Part shown: one piece after another, positions 26,709 through 35,100 of the stretch
How the letters are laid out: each line of letters begins with the position of its first letter
Numbering within the stretch: position 1 is the first letter of the stretch
DNA from: CALAED01 sp036555725
Lineage (GTDB): Bacteria; Actinomycetota; Actinomycetes; Streptosporangiales; Streptosporangiaceae
Assembly (NCBI GenBank): GCA_036555725.1
Contig: DATBKU010000068.1
Coordinates: forward strand, 1-64,000
Reading direction: 5' to 3'
Length of the DNA: 64,000 bases
Notes under the pieces: model-generated
Seen by the model: only the letters and a program-made list of their open reading frames with translations
The model's database searches: none
What the model was told of the DNA's origin: nothing
Program-made: the position numbers and the translations under genes

Positions 26709-27779
26709 TTACCGGTTGTCTGGTCGCTTCCAGATGCCTCGCTCGTACATCAGCTCGACCTGCCGGTCGATGACCTCGCGCCGGAACCCGGCGTGGTCGT
26801 ACGGCTTGCGGTCGAGGTAGAGGTTCTTCGGATAGATCGGCCGGTCGTAGATCACCCGGTACTGCTCGGTCTTGAGGTCCTTGATCCAGTTGTCCCACTG
26901 CGCGTTCTGCCGGAACGAACGCAGTGCCTCGATGTCGATGGTGCCGGCCACCCAGGACGAGGCGCCGCTGTAGTCGTGCCGCCCGGCGACCTGGCCCTTG
27001 TAGTCGACGATCATGGAACCCCCGCCGAAGGTGTCGATCGCGATGTCGGAGTCGGCGGTGAGGTAGTACGTACCGACGTTGCAGGCGATCAGGTAGCAGT
27101 TATTGTCGAGCGCCCGGGCCCGGTTCTGGATCTCGTACAGCCCGTTGCCGACGTGCGGGTGCGGGTACGGCCCGCGGTAGATGATCTCGGCGCCGTTCAT
27201 GGCCAGCCCGCGCGCGTTCTCCGGATACGACGCCTCGTTGGCCATCAGGATGCCGATCCGGCCGATCTCGGTGTCGGCGACCGGGTAGAAGGCGTCGAGG
27301 GTCTCGCCGTACAGCTCAACCCACCGGTCCCACACATCGTGCGGTGTGACCGAGTGCTCGACCGGCAGCAGCGGCACGGTCTTGTAGTGCTCGAGCACGA
27401 TCTCGCCGCGCGGGTCGATGACGAACCCGATGTTGAAGAACCGCCCGGGGAACTCCGGGTGCCGGGCCTTGGCCTGCGCGATGACGAACGCGTCCCACTG
27501 CGCGGCCAGCTCACCGAGCCGGTTGGTCTCCGGCCCCGGTACGTCGATGGCGCACTCGCGGGCGAACTCCTCATGGTCGAGGTCGAGGACCTCGTCGTTG
27601 AAGCCCTGCAGGGCCCCTTCGGGGATGGCGATGAGCCGTACCGGCAGGTCGAGGCTGGAGAGCCACGACGCCGCTTTGATCAGGTGAGAGATGTGATCGA
27701 GATTCTTCTTGATCTCGTCGCGGTACCGGATGCCGGTCATCGTGGGGACAAGCCCCACGGCCTGGTACGGCGCGGTCAT
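26709..27779 (-). CDS. Nitrilase-superfamily protein lacking the catalytic cysteine
   Basis: 356 residues with the carbon-nitrogen hydrolase fold. The usual Glu is in LIAIPEGALQG, and the Lys is in LEHYKTVPLLP. At the cysteine position, where amidases read about IICDDGNYPE, this protein reads IGILMANEASYPENARG: the codon is GCC (Ala). It is therefore probably not a hydrolase by the standard mechanism, though the rest of the fold, including YRGPYPHPHVGNGLYEIQNR, is well kept. ATG 27779 has GAGGAGGGG just upstream. It is divergent from an MFS transporter, 140 bp away. A related group of actinobacterial nitrilase-like proteins may share this change; I cannot check that here. Confidence 0.75.
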   Translation of the reverse strand: MTAPYQAVGLVPTMTGIRYRDEIKKNLDHISHLIKAASWLSSLDLPVRLIAIPEGALQGFNDEVLDLDHEEFARECAIDVPGPETNRLGELAAQWDAFVIAQAKARHPEFPGRFFNIGFVIDPRGEIVLEHYKTVPLLPVEHSVTPHDVWDRWVELYGETLDAFYPVADTEIGRIGILMANEASYPENARGLAMNGAEIIYRGPYPHPHVGNGLYEIQNRARALDNNCYLIACNVGTYYLTADSDIAIDTFGGGSMIVDYKGQVAGRHDYSGASSWVAGTIDIEALRSFRQNAQWDNWIKDLKTEQYRVIYDRPIYPKNLYLDRKPYDHAGFRREVIDRQVELMYERGIWKRPDNR

Positions 27780-27919
27780 CGCCCCCTCCTCTCGAGTCGG
27801 GCCGATAGTCCTGGTGGCCAATGGTGACATGCATCACAGTCCTCCGCGTAGTCCTGGATGTCGAGGACCACATGGCGACTCCGACCCCCTTGCGAATGAC
27901 CAAGGTGAGAGGAACTGTC

Positions 27920-29500
27920 ATGAACACTGCGACCGGTACGAACGAGCGGGCCGGACGGCGCGAGTGGATCGGGCTGGCCGTGCTGGCGCTGCCCACGTTG
28001 TTGGTATCCATCGACGTCTTCGTGATGCTGCTGGCTCTGCCGCACCTGAGCGAGGCGCTCGGCGCCAGCAGCACCCAGACATTGTGGATCATGGACATCT
28101 ACGGGTTCATGATCGCGGGCTTCTTGGTCACCATGGGCACGTTGGGCGACCGGATCGGCCGCCGGCGGCTCTTGCTGATCGGTGCGGCCGCGTTCGGCGC
28201 GGCCTCCGTACTTGCCGCCTACTCGACCAGCCCGCTGATGTTGATCGGGGCGCGGGCGGTGCTGGGCGTCGCCGGTGCGACGCTGGCGCCCTCGACCATG
28301 GCGCTGATCAGCAACATGTTCCGCGACCCCAGGCAGCGCGCGCTGGCGATCGGCACCTGGCTGGTGTGCTTCATGTCCGGCGCCGCAATCGGCCCGCTCG
28401 TCGGCGGAGCGATGCTGGAGCACTTTTGGTGGGGCTCGGTTTTCCTGGTGGGCGTGCCCGCGATGCTCGTGCTACTCGTGGCCGGCCCACTGCTGCTGCC
28501 CGAGTACCGCAACCCAGACGCCGGCCGCCTCGACCTGGTGAGCGTCGCACTGTCGCTGGGCGCGATCCTGCCGATCATCTACGGCCTCAAGGAACTCGCC
28601 AAGGACGGCTGGCGCCCGGTGCCGGCCGCGGCCATCGTCGCGGGCTTCGCCGTGGGCGTGGCGTTCGTCCGGCGGCAGCGCCGGCTTTCCGACCCGCTGC
28701 TCGACCTGCGTCTGTTCCGTGCGCCCGCGTTCAGCGCCGCACTGGGCGGGATGTTCTTCTGCACGCTGCTGGCCGGCGCGATCATGGTGTTCATCACGCA
28801 GTACTACCAACTGGTGCAGGGCCTGTCGCCGCTGCACGCGGGCCTGTGGATGCTGCCGACCGTGGCCGCGATGACGATCAGCTCGCAGGTGTCGCCGCTG
28901 CTGGCCCGCCGGTTCCGGCCGGCCGCCCTCATCGGCGTCGGCATGGCGATCGCGGTGAGCGGCCTGCTGGTGATCGCCACCGCCGGCGGCCTCGGCGCCG
29001 TGGTGGTGGGCTTCGCCCTCATCAACCTCGGCTCCGGCCCGCTGGTCGTGCTGGGCACCGACCTCGTGCTCGGCTCCGCCCCGCCGGAGAAGGCCGGCTC
29101 GGCCGCCGCCCTGAACGAGACCGCGGGTGAGTTCGGCTTCGCGTTCGGCATCGCCGCGCTGGGCAGCATCGGCACCGCGGTCTACCGGTCCGTCTTCGCC
29201 GGCCACACCCCCAGCGGCGTCCCGTCCACCGCGGTGGCCGCCGCAAACGACAGCCTCGTGGCCGCCGCCAACGCCGCTCAGGCCCTCCCCCAGCAGGTCG
29301 CCGCCACGCTGCTCAGCCCGGCCCGCGAGGCCTACACCAGCGCCCTGCACGTCGTGGCCGGAATCAGCGGCATCTCGCTGGCCATCGCGGCCGTCGTCAT
29401 CGTGACCATGCTCCGCCACGTCCGCCCCCTCGGCGCTCCCGCCATCGAGGAGCCCGCGGCCGAGACCTCGGAGCCGGAGGCGGTAGCGTCCCCGGTGTGA
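27920..29500 (+). CDS. MFS transporter, DHA2 (14-helix, QacA/EmrB-like) drug exporter
   Basis: 526 residues with about 14 hydrophobic segments. The A-motif GDRIGRRRLLLIG follows the second helix, and the motif-C-like run VLGVAGATLAPSTMALISNM is in helix 5, as in proton-coupled multidrug exporters. The long C-terminal loop contains a polar segment (HTPSGVPSTAVAAAN) found in QacA-like proteins. ATG 27920 has GAGAGGA six bases upstream. A TetR gene lies convergent just beyond (29578) and may repress its own divergent SDR gene rather than this exporter, as its operator is elsewhere. Confidence 0.93.
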   Translation: MNTATGTNERAGRREWIGLAVLALPTLLVSIDVFVMLLALPHLSEALGASSTQTLWIMDIYGFMIAGFLVTMGTLGDRIGRRRLLLIGAAAFGAASVLAAYSTSPLMLIGARAVLGVAGATLAPSTMALISNMFRDPRQRALAIGTWLVCFMSGAAIGPLVGGAMLEHFWWGSVFLVGVPAMLVLLVAGPLLLPEYRNPDAGRLDLVSVALSLGAILPIIYGLKELAKDGWRPVPAAAIVAGFAVGVAFVRRQRRLSDPLLDLRLFRAPAFSAALGGMFFCTLLAGAIMVFITQYYQLVQGLSPLHAGLWMLPTVAAMTISSQVSPLLARRFRPAALIGVGMAIAVSGLLVIATAGGLGAVVVGFALINLGSGPLVVLGTDLVLGSAPPEKAGSAAALNETAGEFGFAFGIAALGSIGTAVYRSVFAGHTPSGVPSTAVAAANDSLVAAANAAQALPQQVAATLLSPAREAYTSALHVVAGISGISLAIAAVVIVTMLRHVRPLGAPAIEEPAAETSEPEAVASPV

Positions 29501-29520
29501 CCGCCGGCACGACAACCGCT

Positions 29521-29550
29521 ATCCCGGCCGAGCCCCCGCTCGGCCGGGAT
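29521..29550. terminator. Bidirectional terminator
   Basis: Perfect 12-bp arms ATCCCGGCCGAG (29521-29532) and CTCGGCCGGGAT (29539-29550) with a 6-nt loop, between the convergent MFS and TetR genes. It is followed by a modest T content (AGTTGTCTGG). Confidence 0.85.
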
Positions 29551-29577
29551 AGTTGTCTGGGCGACCGACGGACCGTT

Positions 29578-30126
29578 TCATTTGATCCTGCTGAGCAGCG
29601 CGGTGATGTCGGTGGCCAGCTCACTGTCGACCGGGGCGTGCCGGTTGAGCAGGCGGTACCACATCGTGCCGAACACCATGTCGACGGCGAGCTCGGGATC
29701 GGCGTCCGGGACGTACCGCTCCAGCAGTTCGCGTAGGGCATTCCGCCGCAGCGCGATGACCTCCGTACTGAAGCGGGCGGCCAGCTCGGGGTCGCTCTGC
29801 GCCTCGGCCATCAGGTTGACGACGATCCGCCCGACCACGCCGTCGGCGAGGTCGAATGTGGCGATCAGAAAGGCCTCCAGGTCGGCCGCGGGGTCCGCGG
29901 AGCGGGGCAGCGGCTGCAGGCGCCGCGCGATGACGTCGGTGAGGACTTCGAGGAAGACCTCGGCCTTGGTCGACCACCACCGGTAGAGCGTCTGCCGGCC
30001 GGTACCCGCCTCGGCGGCGATGCTCTTGAGCGTCACGGCGCCGTAGCCATCGCGTTCGCACAGCCGCAGCGCCGCGTCGAGGATGGCGCGCCGGGACGCC
30101 TCGCTGCGAGGCCTGCCTCGGTTCAT
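29578..30126 (-). CDS. TetR-family transcriptional repressor
   Basis: 182 residues. The N-terminal helix-turn-helix is GRPRSEASRRAILDAALRLC, then TLKSIAAEAGTGRQTLYRWW, standard for TetR proteins; the C-terminal domain (TetR_C-like, with AEAQSDPELAARF) binds an unknown ligand. It is divergent from the SDR gene at 30198; the 71-bp gap contains a near-perfect palindrome overlapping the promoter, so autoregulation and control of the SDR gene are likely. It is convergent with the exporter. Confidence 0.93.
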   Translation of the reverse strand: MNRGRPRSEASRRAILDAALRLCERDGYGAVTLKSIAAEAGTGRQTLYRWWSTKAEVFLEVLTDVIARRLQPLPRSADPAADLEAFLIATFDLADGVVGRIVVNLMAEAQSDPELAARFSTEVIALRRNALRELLERYVPDADPELAVDMVFGTMWYRLLNRHAPVDSELATDITALLSRIK

Positions 30127-30134
30127 GGGCCCAC

Positions 30135-30162
30135 TTTACAAGACACTGTGCCTCGTTATACT
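30135..30162 (+). promoter_or_regulatory. Sigma-70-like promoter of the SDR gene
   Basis: TTTACA (30135-30140), 16-nt spacer and TATACT (30157-30162) give a good vegetative promoter 36 nt before the GTG start at 30198. It overlaps the TetR operator. Confidence 0.65.
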
Positions 30163-30179
30163 TTCGAGGCAGGATGTCT
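30141..30179. promoter_or_regulatory. Palindromic TetR-type operator
   Basis: Arms AGACACTGTGCCTCG (30141-30155) and CGAGGCAGGATGTCT (30165-30179) match at 12 of 15 positions as an inverted repeat, AGACA-N3-TGCCTCG, centred on 30160. It covers the -10 box of the SDR promoter and probably also blocks the divergent tetR promoter. Confidence 0.75.
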
Positions 30180-30197
30180 CATATATAGGAGGTTTCT

Positions 30198-30923
30198 GTG
30201 ACTGAACGCGTAGTGATCGTTGGCGGCACGTCCGGCATCGGTCTGGCGACGGCCGCCCGGCTCGTCAAGGACGGCCACGAGGTCGTCGTCACGGGCCGTA
30301 CTGCAGACCGGCTGGACGACGCGGTGCGGCAACTCGGCGGGCAGGCGGCGGGCGAACAGGCCGACGCCCGTGACCCGCAGGCCATGCGCGACCTGTTCGC
30401 CCGGCTGGGCTCGGCCGACCATGTCGTCATCACCGTTACCGGCCAGAAGGGCGCCGGGCCGTTGGCGGAGCTGACGGCTGAGACGCTCCGGGAGGCGGTC
30501 GAGGACAAGCTGATCGCCCACCTGCTGACCGCGCAGGCCGCGCTGCCGGTGATCCGCTCCGGCGGTTCGCTGACCTTCGTCAGTGCCGCTTCGGCAGGCT
30601 CCTCGTTTCCCGAGGTTTCCGGGCTGGCCGCGGTCAACGGCGCGATCGAGGCCGTGATCCCCGGCCTGGCCGTCGAACTCGCCCCGATCCGGGTCAACGC
30701 CGTGTCGCCCGGCGTTATCGACACCCCGTGGTGGGACTGGCTCGGCGACGACGCCCGCCCGGCCGTCCTCGACGGCTTCGCAGCCGCCTCGCCGACAGGC
30801 CGCGTCGGCGTCCCCGACGACGTCGCCCGTACGATCGCGTACCTGATCGACAGCACCTTCACAACCGGCACAGTCGTCACCATCGACGGCGGCGCCCGGC
30901 TCAAGACCCAGCCCGCCGCCTGA
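30198..30923 (+). CDS. Short-chain dehydrogenase/reductase
   Basis: 241 residues with the classical SDR start RVVIVGGTSGIGLATAARLV (TGxxxGxG loop). The active-site serine region is FVSAASAGSSFPEVSG. The position of the catalytic Tyr/Lys reads LAAVNGAIEAVIPGLAVELA, so the usual YxxxK is not present; this also occurs in the SDR subgroup annotated as YwfD/3-oxoacyl-reductase-like. Start GTG 30198 has a perfect AGGAGG five bases upstream. Regulation by the divergent TetR is strongly suggested by the operator. The substrate is unknown, and activity without the tyrosine is uncertain. Confidence 0.85.
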   Translation: MTERVVIVGGTSGIGLATAARLVKDGHEVVVTGRTADRLDDAVRQLGGQAAGEQADARDPQAMRDLFARLGSADHVVITVTGQKGAGPLAELTAETLREAVEDKLIAHLLTAQAALPVIRSGGSLTFVSAASAGSSFPEVSGLAAVNGAIEAVIPGLAVELAPIRVNAVSPGVIDTPWWDWLGDDARPAVLDGFAAASPTGRVGVPDDVARTIAYLIDSTFTTGTVVTIDGGARLKTQPAA

Positions 30924-30931
30924 CTACGACA

Positions 30932-30967
30932 CGGAGTCCCGCGCCCGCCAATGGGCGCGGGACTCCG
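30932..30967. terminator. Bidirectional terminator
   Basis: Perfect 15-bp arms CGGAGTCCCGCGCCC (30932-30946) and GGGCGCGGGACTCCG (30953-30967), 6-nt loop, between the convergent SDR gene and the CBM48-like gene. Confidence 0.9.
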
Positions 30968-30972
30968 CACGG

Positions 30973-31245
30973 TCAAACCGTGATGAGGCTGCCCTGGTCG
31001 TCGATGGTGTCGGCGTGCTCGTCGTCGAACCACCTACCGCCGGTGGCCAGGTAGCGGAACCGGTGAATGCCCGGCTCGAGGATCACCGAGACGGTCCAAG
31101 TGCCGTTTCGGCGTTCGACGAGCTCATGCCGTCCTGGCTCCCAGTTATTGAAATCGCCGACCACGCTGACGACGCCGTCAGCATGGTCGGCGAGGCAGAA
31201 GGTCACCCGAACCTTGGACCCGAACAATCGGGACCGCTTGACCAT
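30973..31245 (-). CDS. Small isoamylase-N/CBM48-like (AMPK glycogen-binding type) protein
   Basis: 90 residues consisting only of an early-set beta-sandwich: VRVTFCLADHADGVVSVVGDFNNWEPGRH, then GTWTVSVILEPGIHRFRYLATGGRWFDD. The GDFNNW and the FRY..GGRW elements are hallmarks of the isoamylase-N/CBM48 fold that binds alpha-glucans in glycogen branching enzymes and AMPK beta subunits. Stand-alone copies of this size are common in actinomycetes; the role is unknown, perhaps glycogen binding. It is transcribed alone, away from the pterin dehydratase fusion gene. Confidence 0.88.
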   Translation of the reverse strand: MVKRSRLFGSKVRVTFCLADHADGVVSVVGDFNNWEPGRHELVERRNGTWTVSVILEPGIHRFRYLATGGRWFDDEHADTIDDQGSLITV

Positions 31246-31407
31246 AGAACTCTCCCTGAGGACGAAGGGGCGTCCATAGTCTCGCCGAGTGTCGCGGTCC
31301 CACCCCGAACATTCTTGGGCGAGTCACGCAGAACTCAGGATCGTCTTCCGGGGCCGGTGGCATGCGGTCTTCCCGGCATTGGGGGGTGCGGGTTCGGGCC
31401 CCTGGCT

Positions 31408-32061
31408 TCAGTCGCGGTCTTGCCAGGTGCACAGGCAGACCCGGTTGCCTTCGGGGTCGGCGAGCACCCAGAACCTTGGCGCCGCCGCGTCGCTGACCAG
31501 CGTGCCGCCGGCGGCGAGCGCCGCCTCGATGCGCGGCTGGACCTGCGCGGGATCGATCCACACGTCCGGGTGCCAGCGCTGGCGGGGTTCCTCGCTGCCG
31601 GAAGCCTGGAACCAGATGGTCGGCAGGCCGTCGGATGAGTCGCGCAGCTCGTCGCCGAAGCCGGGCCCGGACACATGCTCCATCGCCAGCACCGCGGCCC
31701 AGAACGGAAGAACCGCCTCGTGGGCCGGGGTGTCGAGGCCGAGTTCGAGGCGCGAGACGTCCGCCGCGTCCAAGGGCGCGCCCGCGTCGGCGGCGATCGA
31801 GGTGATGATGCGGGCCAGCCGGATGTCGCGCTCGGTGACTCCCTGCTCGTCGTGGCTGGTCAGCCGGACATCAACATGCAGGTAGCGCAGGTTGAGGTCG
31901 GGATGGTGGTTCATCTCCTCGGCCGCCGCGCCGATGGCATTGACGACCGTGAGGCCGGTCGCGAAATCCCTGGTTTGGATACGAGTCTGCAGACCATCGA
32001 GCAGGTAGACCCACCCGTGCAGCCCTGCGTCGGCGATCTGCTTGCCGGTCAGCTTGGTCAT
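31408..32061 (-). CDS. Pterin-4a-carbinolamine dehydratase-like domain fused to a VOC (glyoxalase-like) domain
   Basis: 217 residues in two modules. Residues 1-100 match 4a-hydroxytetrahydrobiopterin dehydratase: GWVYLLDGLQTRIQTRDFA, EEMNHHPDLNLRY (the NHHP catalytic His pair) and RLTSHDEQGVTERDIRLA. Residues 105-217 are a glyoxalase/VOC-like half: LGLDTPAHEAVLPFWAAVLA, GLPTIWFQ and FWVLADPEGNRVCLC. The fusion links a pterin-recycling-like fold with a small-molecule-binding or metalloenzyme fold; the combined function is not known to me. It starts with ATG 32061 close to the stop of the helicase-like gene on the same strand (50 bp downstream of it) and may be cotranscribed with it. Confidence 0.85.
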   Translation of the reverse strand: MTKLTGKQIADAGLHGWVYLLDGLQTRIQTRDFATGLTVVNAIGAAAEEMNHHPDLNLRYLHVDVRLTSHDEQGVTERDIRLARIITSIAADAGAPLDAADVSRLELGLDTPAHEAVLPFWAAVLAMEHVSGPGFGDELRDSSDGLPTIWFQASGSEEPRQRWHPDVWIDPAQVQPRIEAALAAGGTLVSDAAAPRFWVLADPEGNRVCLCTWQDRD

Positions 32062-32111
32062 GAAGGCATGATCGCAGGTCGGGCAGCCCGGCTGCCGGCC
32101 GGTACGCGCGC

Positions 32112-35100
32112 TCAGCTCGAGCTTTGCTGCTCGCGGAAGGCGCTGACGGCGAAGTGCAGGCGGGCGCCGACGAGCAGTTCCTCGTCCGGCGGGCAGTCGA
32201 GCAGGGCCCGCGCGGCCTCGGCCAGCTCATCGTCGTCGCGGGGCACGCCGTCGGCGGCCACCCGCGCCACGATCTCCACCAGCTCGGCCCGCTTGTACGT
32301 GGCGATCGACCGCTGGTCGCTCTCGGCGGGTTCCGGCTCGACCGGCTCGATCGGTGCCGGCTCTGCGGGTTCGTACGACTCGGCCGGCGCCGGGGGTTCC
32401 GGTGTGGCCACGGGCCGCGGCGGCGGTGGGCTCGGCGGCGGTGGGCTGGGTGACGAGGCCGGTGGTGGGGCCGGTGGTGGGGCCGGTGGTGGGGCGGCTC
32501 GTGGGGACGGCGGTGGGGCGGCTCGTGGGGGCGGCGGCCGGTGGGGCGGGGGCGGCGGAGCCACGGGCGGCCGGTACCCCGGCGGTGGCGGGGTCTGGAA
32601 CACCGGCTCCGAGGGCGGCGGCCGGAACGACTTCCGCTTCGGCAGTGCCGGCGCCGGCCCGGCCGGTGGCGACGCCGGCGGCCTGGCGGCGGGCGCTCCC
32701 CCGGGAGTCACCGGCGTGGCGTCCGGCGGCGCGGGGGCGCCGGGCGCCGGGGCGGGAGCCTGCGCCGCAGGGGCAGCCGGTGTGGAGCGCGGCGCCGAGT
32801 GCGCCGGGGCCGGAGGCGCTGGCGGGGGTCCGGGTCGTGCGGGCGCGGGCGGAGGGGCTCCAGCGGGTGGGGGCACGGCGGCCGGGCGCGCAGGTGGCGT
32901 GGGTGGCGTGACTCGGGCCGGTCTTGGAGGACGGGACGCAGCGGGCGGCGTCGCCGGTGCCTGATCCGCCGCCGGGGCGGGACGCGGACGCGGCGCCGCG
33001 GGCCGTACCGGCGGCGGGGCGACAGCGGGAGATTGGTCGGAGGTGAGGCGGAGGACGGGGCCGCAGCGGGCCGCAAGGACGTCGAAGAGGCTGCCGCGCA
33101 ACGGCGACGGACCGGCCGCCGGGTCGGGGAAGCCGATGGCGATCACGCGGGGGGCCAGCCACAGCAGGTAGAGGGCCGACACGTCGGTCGCATCCGCCTC
33201 GTCGACGATGACGACGTCGAAGGCGTTCCTGATCGGCTCGACCATGGATGTGACCTGGTCGAGCAGGACCGCGGACACCGGCGTACCACCCGAAAGGCGC
33301 CGCGCACGGGCGGCGATCAGCTCGGCGACGGCCGCGCGCTCCCGCGCCGCCGCCTCCACCAGCTCCTCCGACTCCTCCAGGTCCACGGACGCGAGGAAGG
33401 CCGAGGCCGCCGACCACGCCCACGCCTCGTCCCAGGTCGCGAGCCGGGCCGGCCACCCGGCCGAGTCGGGGCCGGTGGCCGCCGCGGCGAGTAGCGAGCC
33501 GACGGCCTCCGGCAGGCGGGACAGCAGCTCGTCACAGCGCGCCTGTTCGCGCTGCTCGCGATGGGCGTCGTTCAGCGCGGCGATGCACCGCGCGTAGGCG
33601 TCCGCGTCGCGCGCGTCCAGTGCGGCGATGGCGGCGGTCAGCTCGGGCGGGAGCCGGTTGTCGGAGCCGGCCAAGCGCGCCAACCGGTCGCGCAGCTCGC
33701 CGAGTTCGGCGTCGGCCCGTACCGCTTCGGCGGCGAACCGCAGCGAGTCGAGCGCCGAAAGATAGGCCAGCAGCTCGGGGCCGCTGGACAGCGTCACCGG
33801 CACCCCGGCGTCGGTCAGCAGGGCGACCGTCTCGCCGATCGCGGCGAGCGCGGTACGTACGTGGTTGAGCCGGGCGTACGCGGCGGCGATCTGGTCGACG
33901 ACCGCGCCCAGGGACGTACCGGTGAAGCTCACACCGACCGCGGACCAGCACTCGGCCAGCCGCCGGCAGGCCATGCGGCCGGTGATCTCGGCGATCACGA
34001 CGTCGAGCAGCACCGTCGTGGTCGGCGGCTCGCCGTCGACCAGGGCCGAGTTGAGCAGCGGCTCGGCCCGCCGCTGCTCCTCCGGCTTCATCGGGCCGCG
34101 CTTGAGCCGTCCGCCGCCGACCATAAAGCTGCGCAGCCGGCGCGCGGCCGCCAGCAGCTCCGGCGTCAGTTCGTGCGGCAGCCGTACGTTCTGGAAGCCG
34201 ACCGCGCGGACGGCCCGGTCGGCCTCGGCGACCAGGCCCGCGTTCGCGGCGACCCGATCCCAGGCCGCCACGTTCCGGCGGGCCAGACCGTCGGCGAGGG
34301 CCCGTACGGCCCAGTCGCCGGTGTCCCACTCGGTCGCCGTCGGGCCGAGCTCGCGCAGCGCGCGGCGAATGGCGATGGCGCAGCGGCTCATGCCGGCGCG
34401 TACGGCCAGCTCGCAGCCCCACAGCCGCCGGGACAGGTCGGTCTCCGCGCGCCGCTGCCGGTCCTGGGCGGTCCGGTCGGCGCCGACGAGCTCCCCTACC
34501 TCGGCGACGGCGGGGAGGTCCGACGGGTCCGGCAGCCGCTGTCCGGTCCGGGCCCGCCGTTCACGCGTCTGCCCGGCGAGCAGGGCGAACAGCTCGCGCG
34601 CCGCCGCCTCGTCGATCGGCGGGGTGCCGGGCAGCCCGGCCGGCAGCCACGAACACTCATCGGCGCGCTCGGCCACCCGCGCGGAGATCTCGGCCACGGT
34701 GCCCTGGTAGCCGGGCGCCATGTCGTAGGTCGTGGACGTCGCGGCGTTCTCGCGGAGCGAGGCGAGCGCGCGCCGGGCCGCGACGACCTGGCCGGACAGC
34801 ACGGCCTCGACCCGCTTGTGCCGCGCCGGGTCGAGGCTGCGCGCCGGGAGCGCGCCGAACAGCTCGCCGATCTCCGCCGGTAGCGCGTCCCGTACGTTCC
34901 GGGGCGTGACGAACAGCACCCGGTGCCCCTCGGCGAGCAGCGCGGCGCCCAGGTTGGCCAGCGACCGGGTGGTGAGCCGGCCCTCGACCGGCAGCGCGTC
35001 GCGCAGCCCCGCCAGGATCTGCCGCTCCTCCGACTCGGTCGGCAGCGGGAACAGCGGATCGCGTACGGGACGTGCGGCGGGCGCGGTCTTCTCGACGAGC

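Noticed and set aside
31246..31407. Short frames in the 162-bp gap between the CBM48-like and pterin-VOC genes
   Set aside because: They overlap the real minus-strand genes and have no ribosome-binding sites or motifs.
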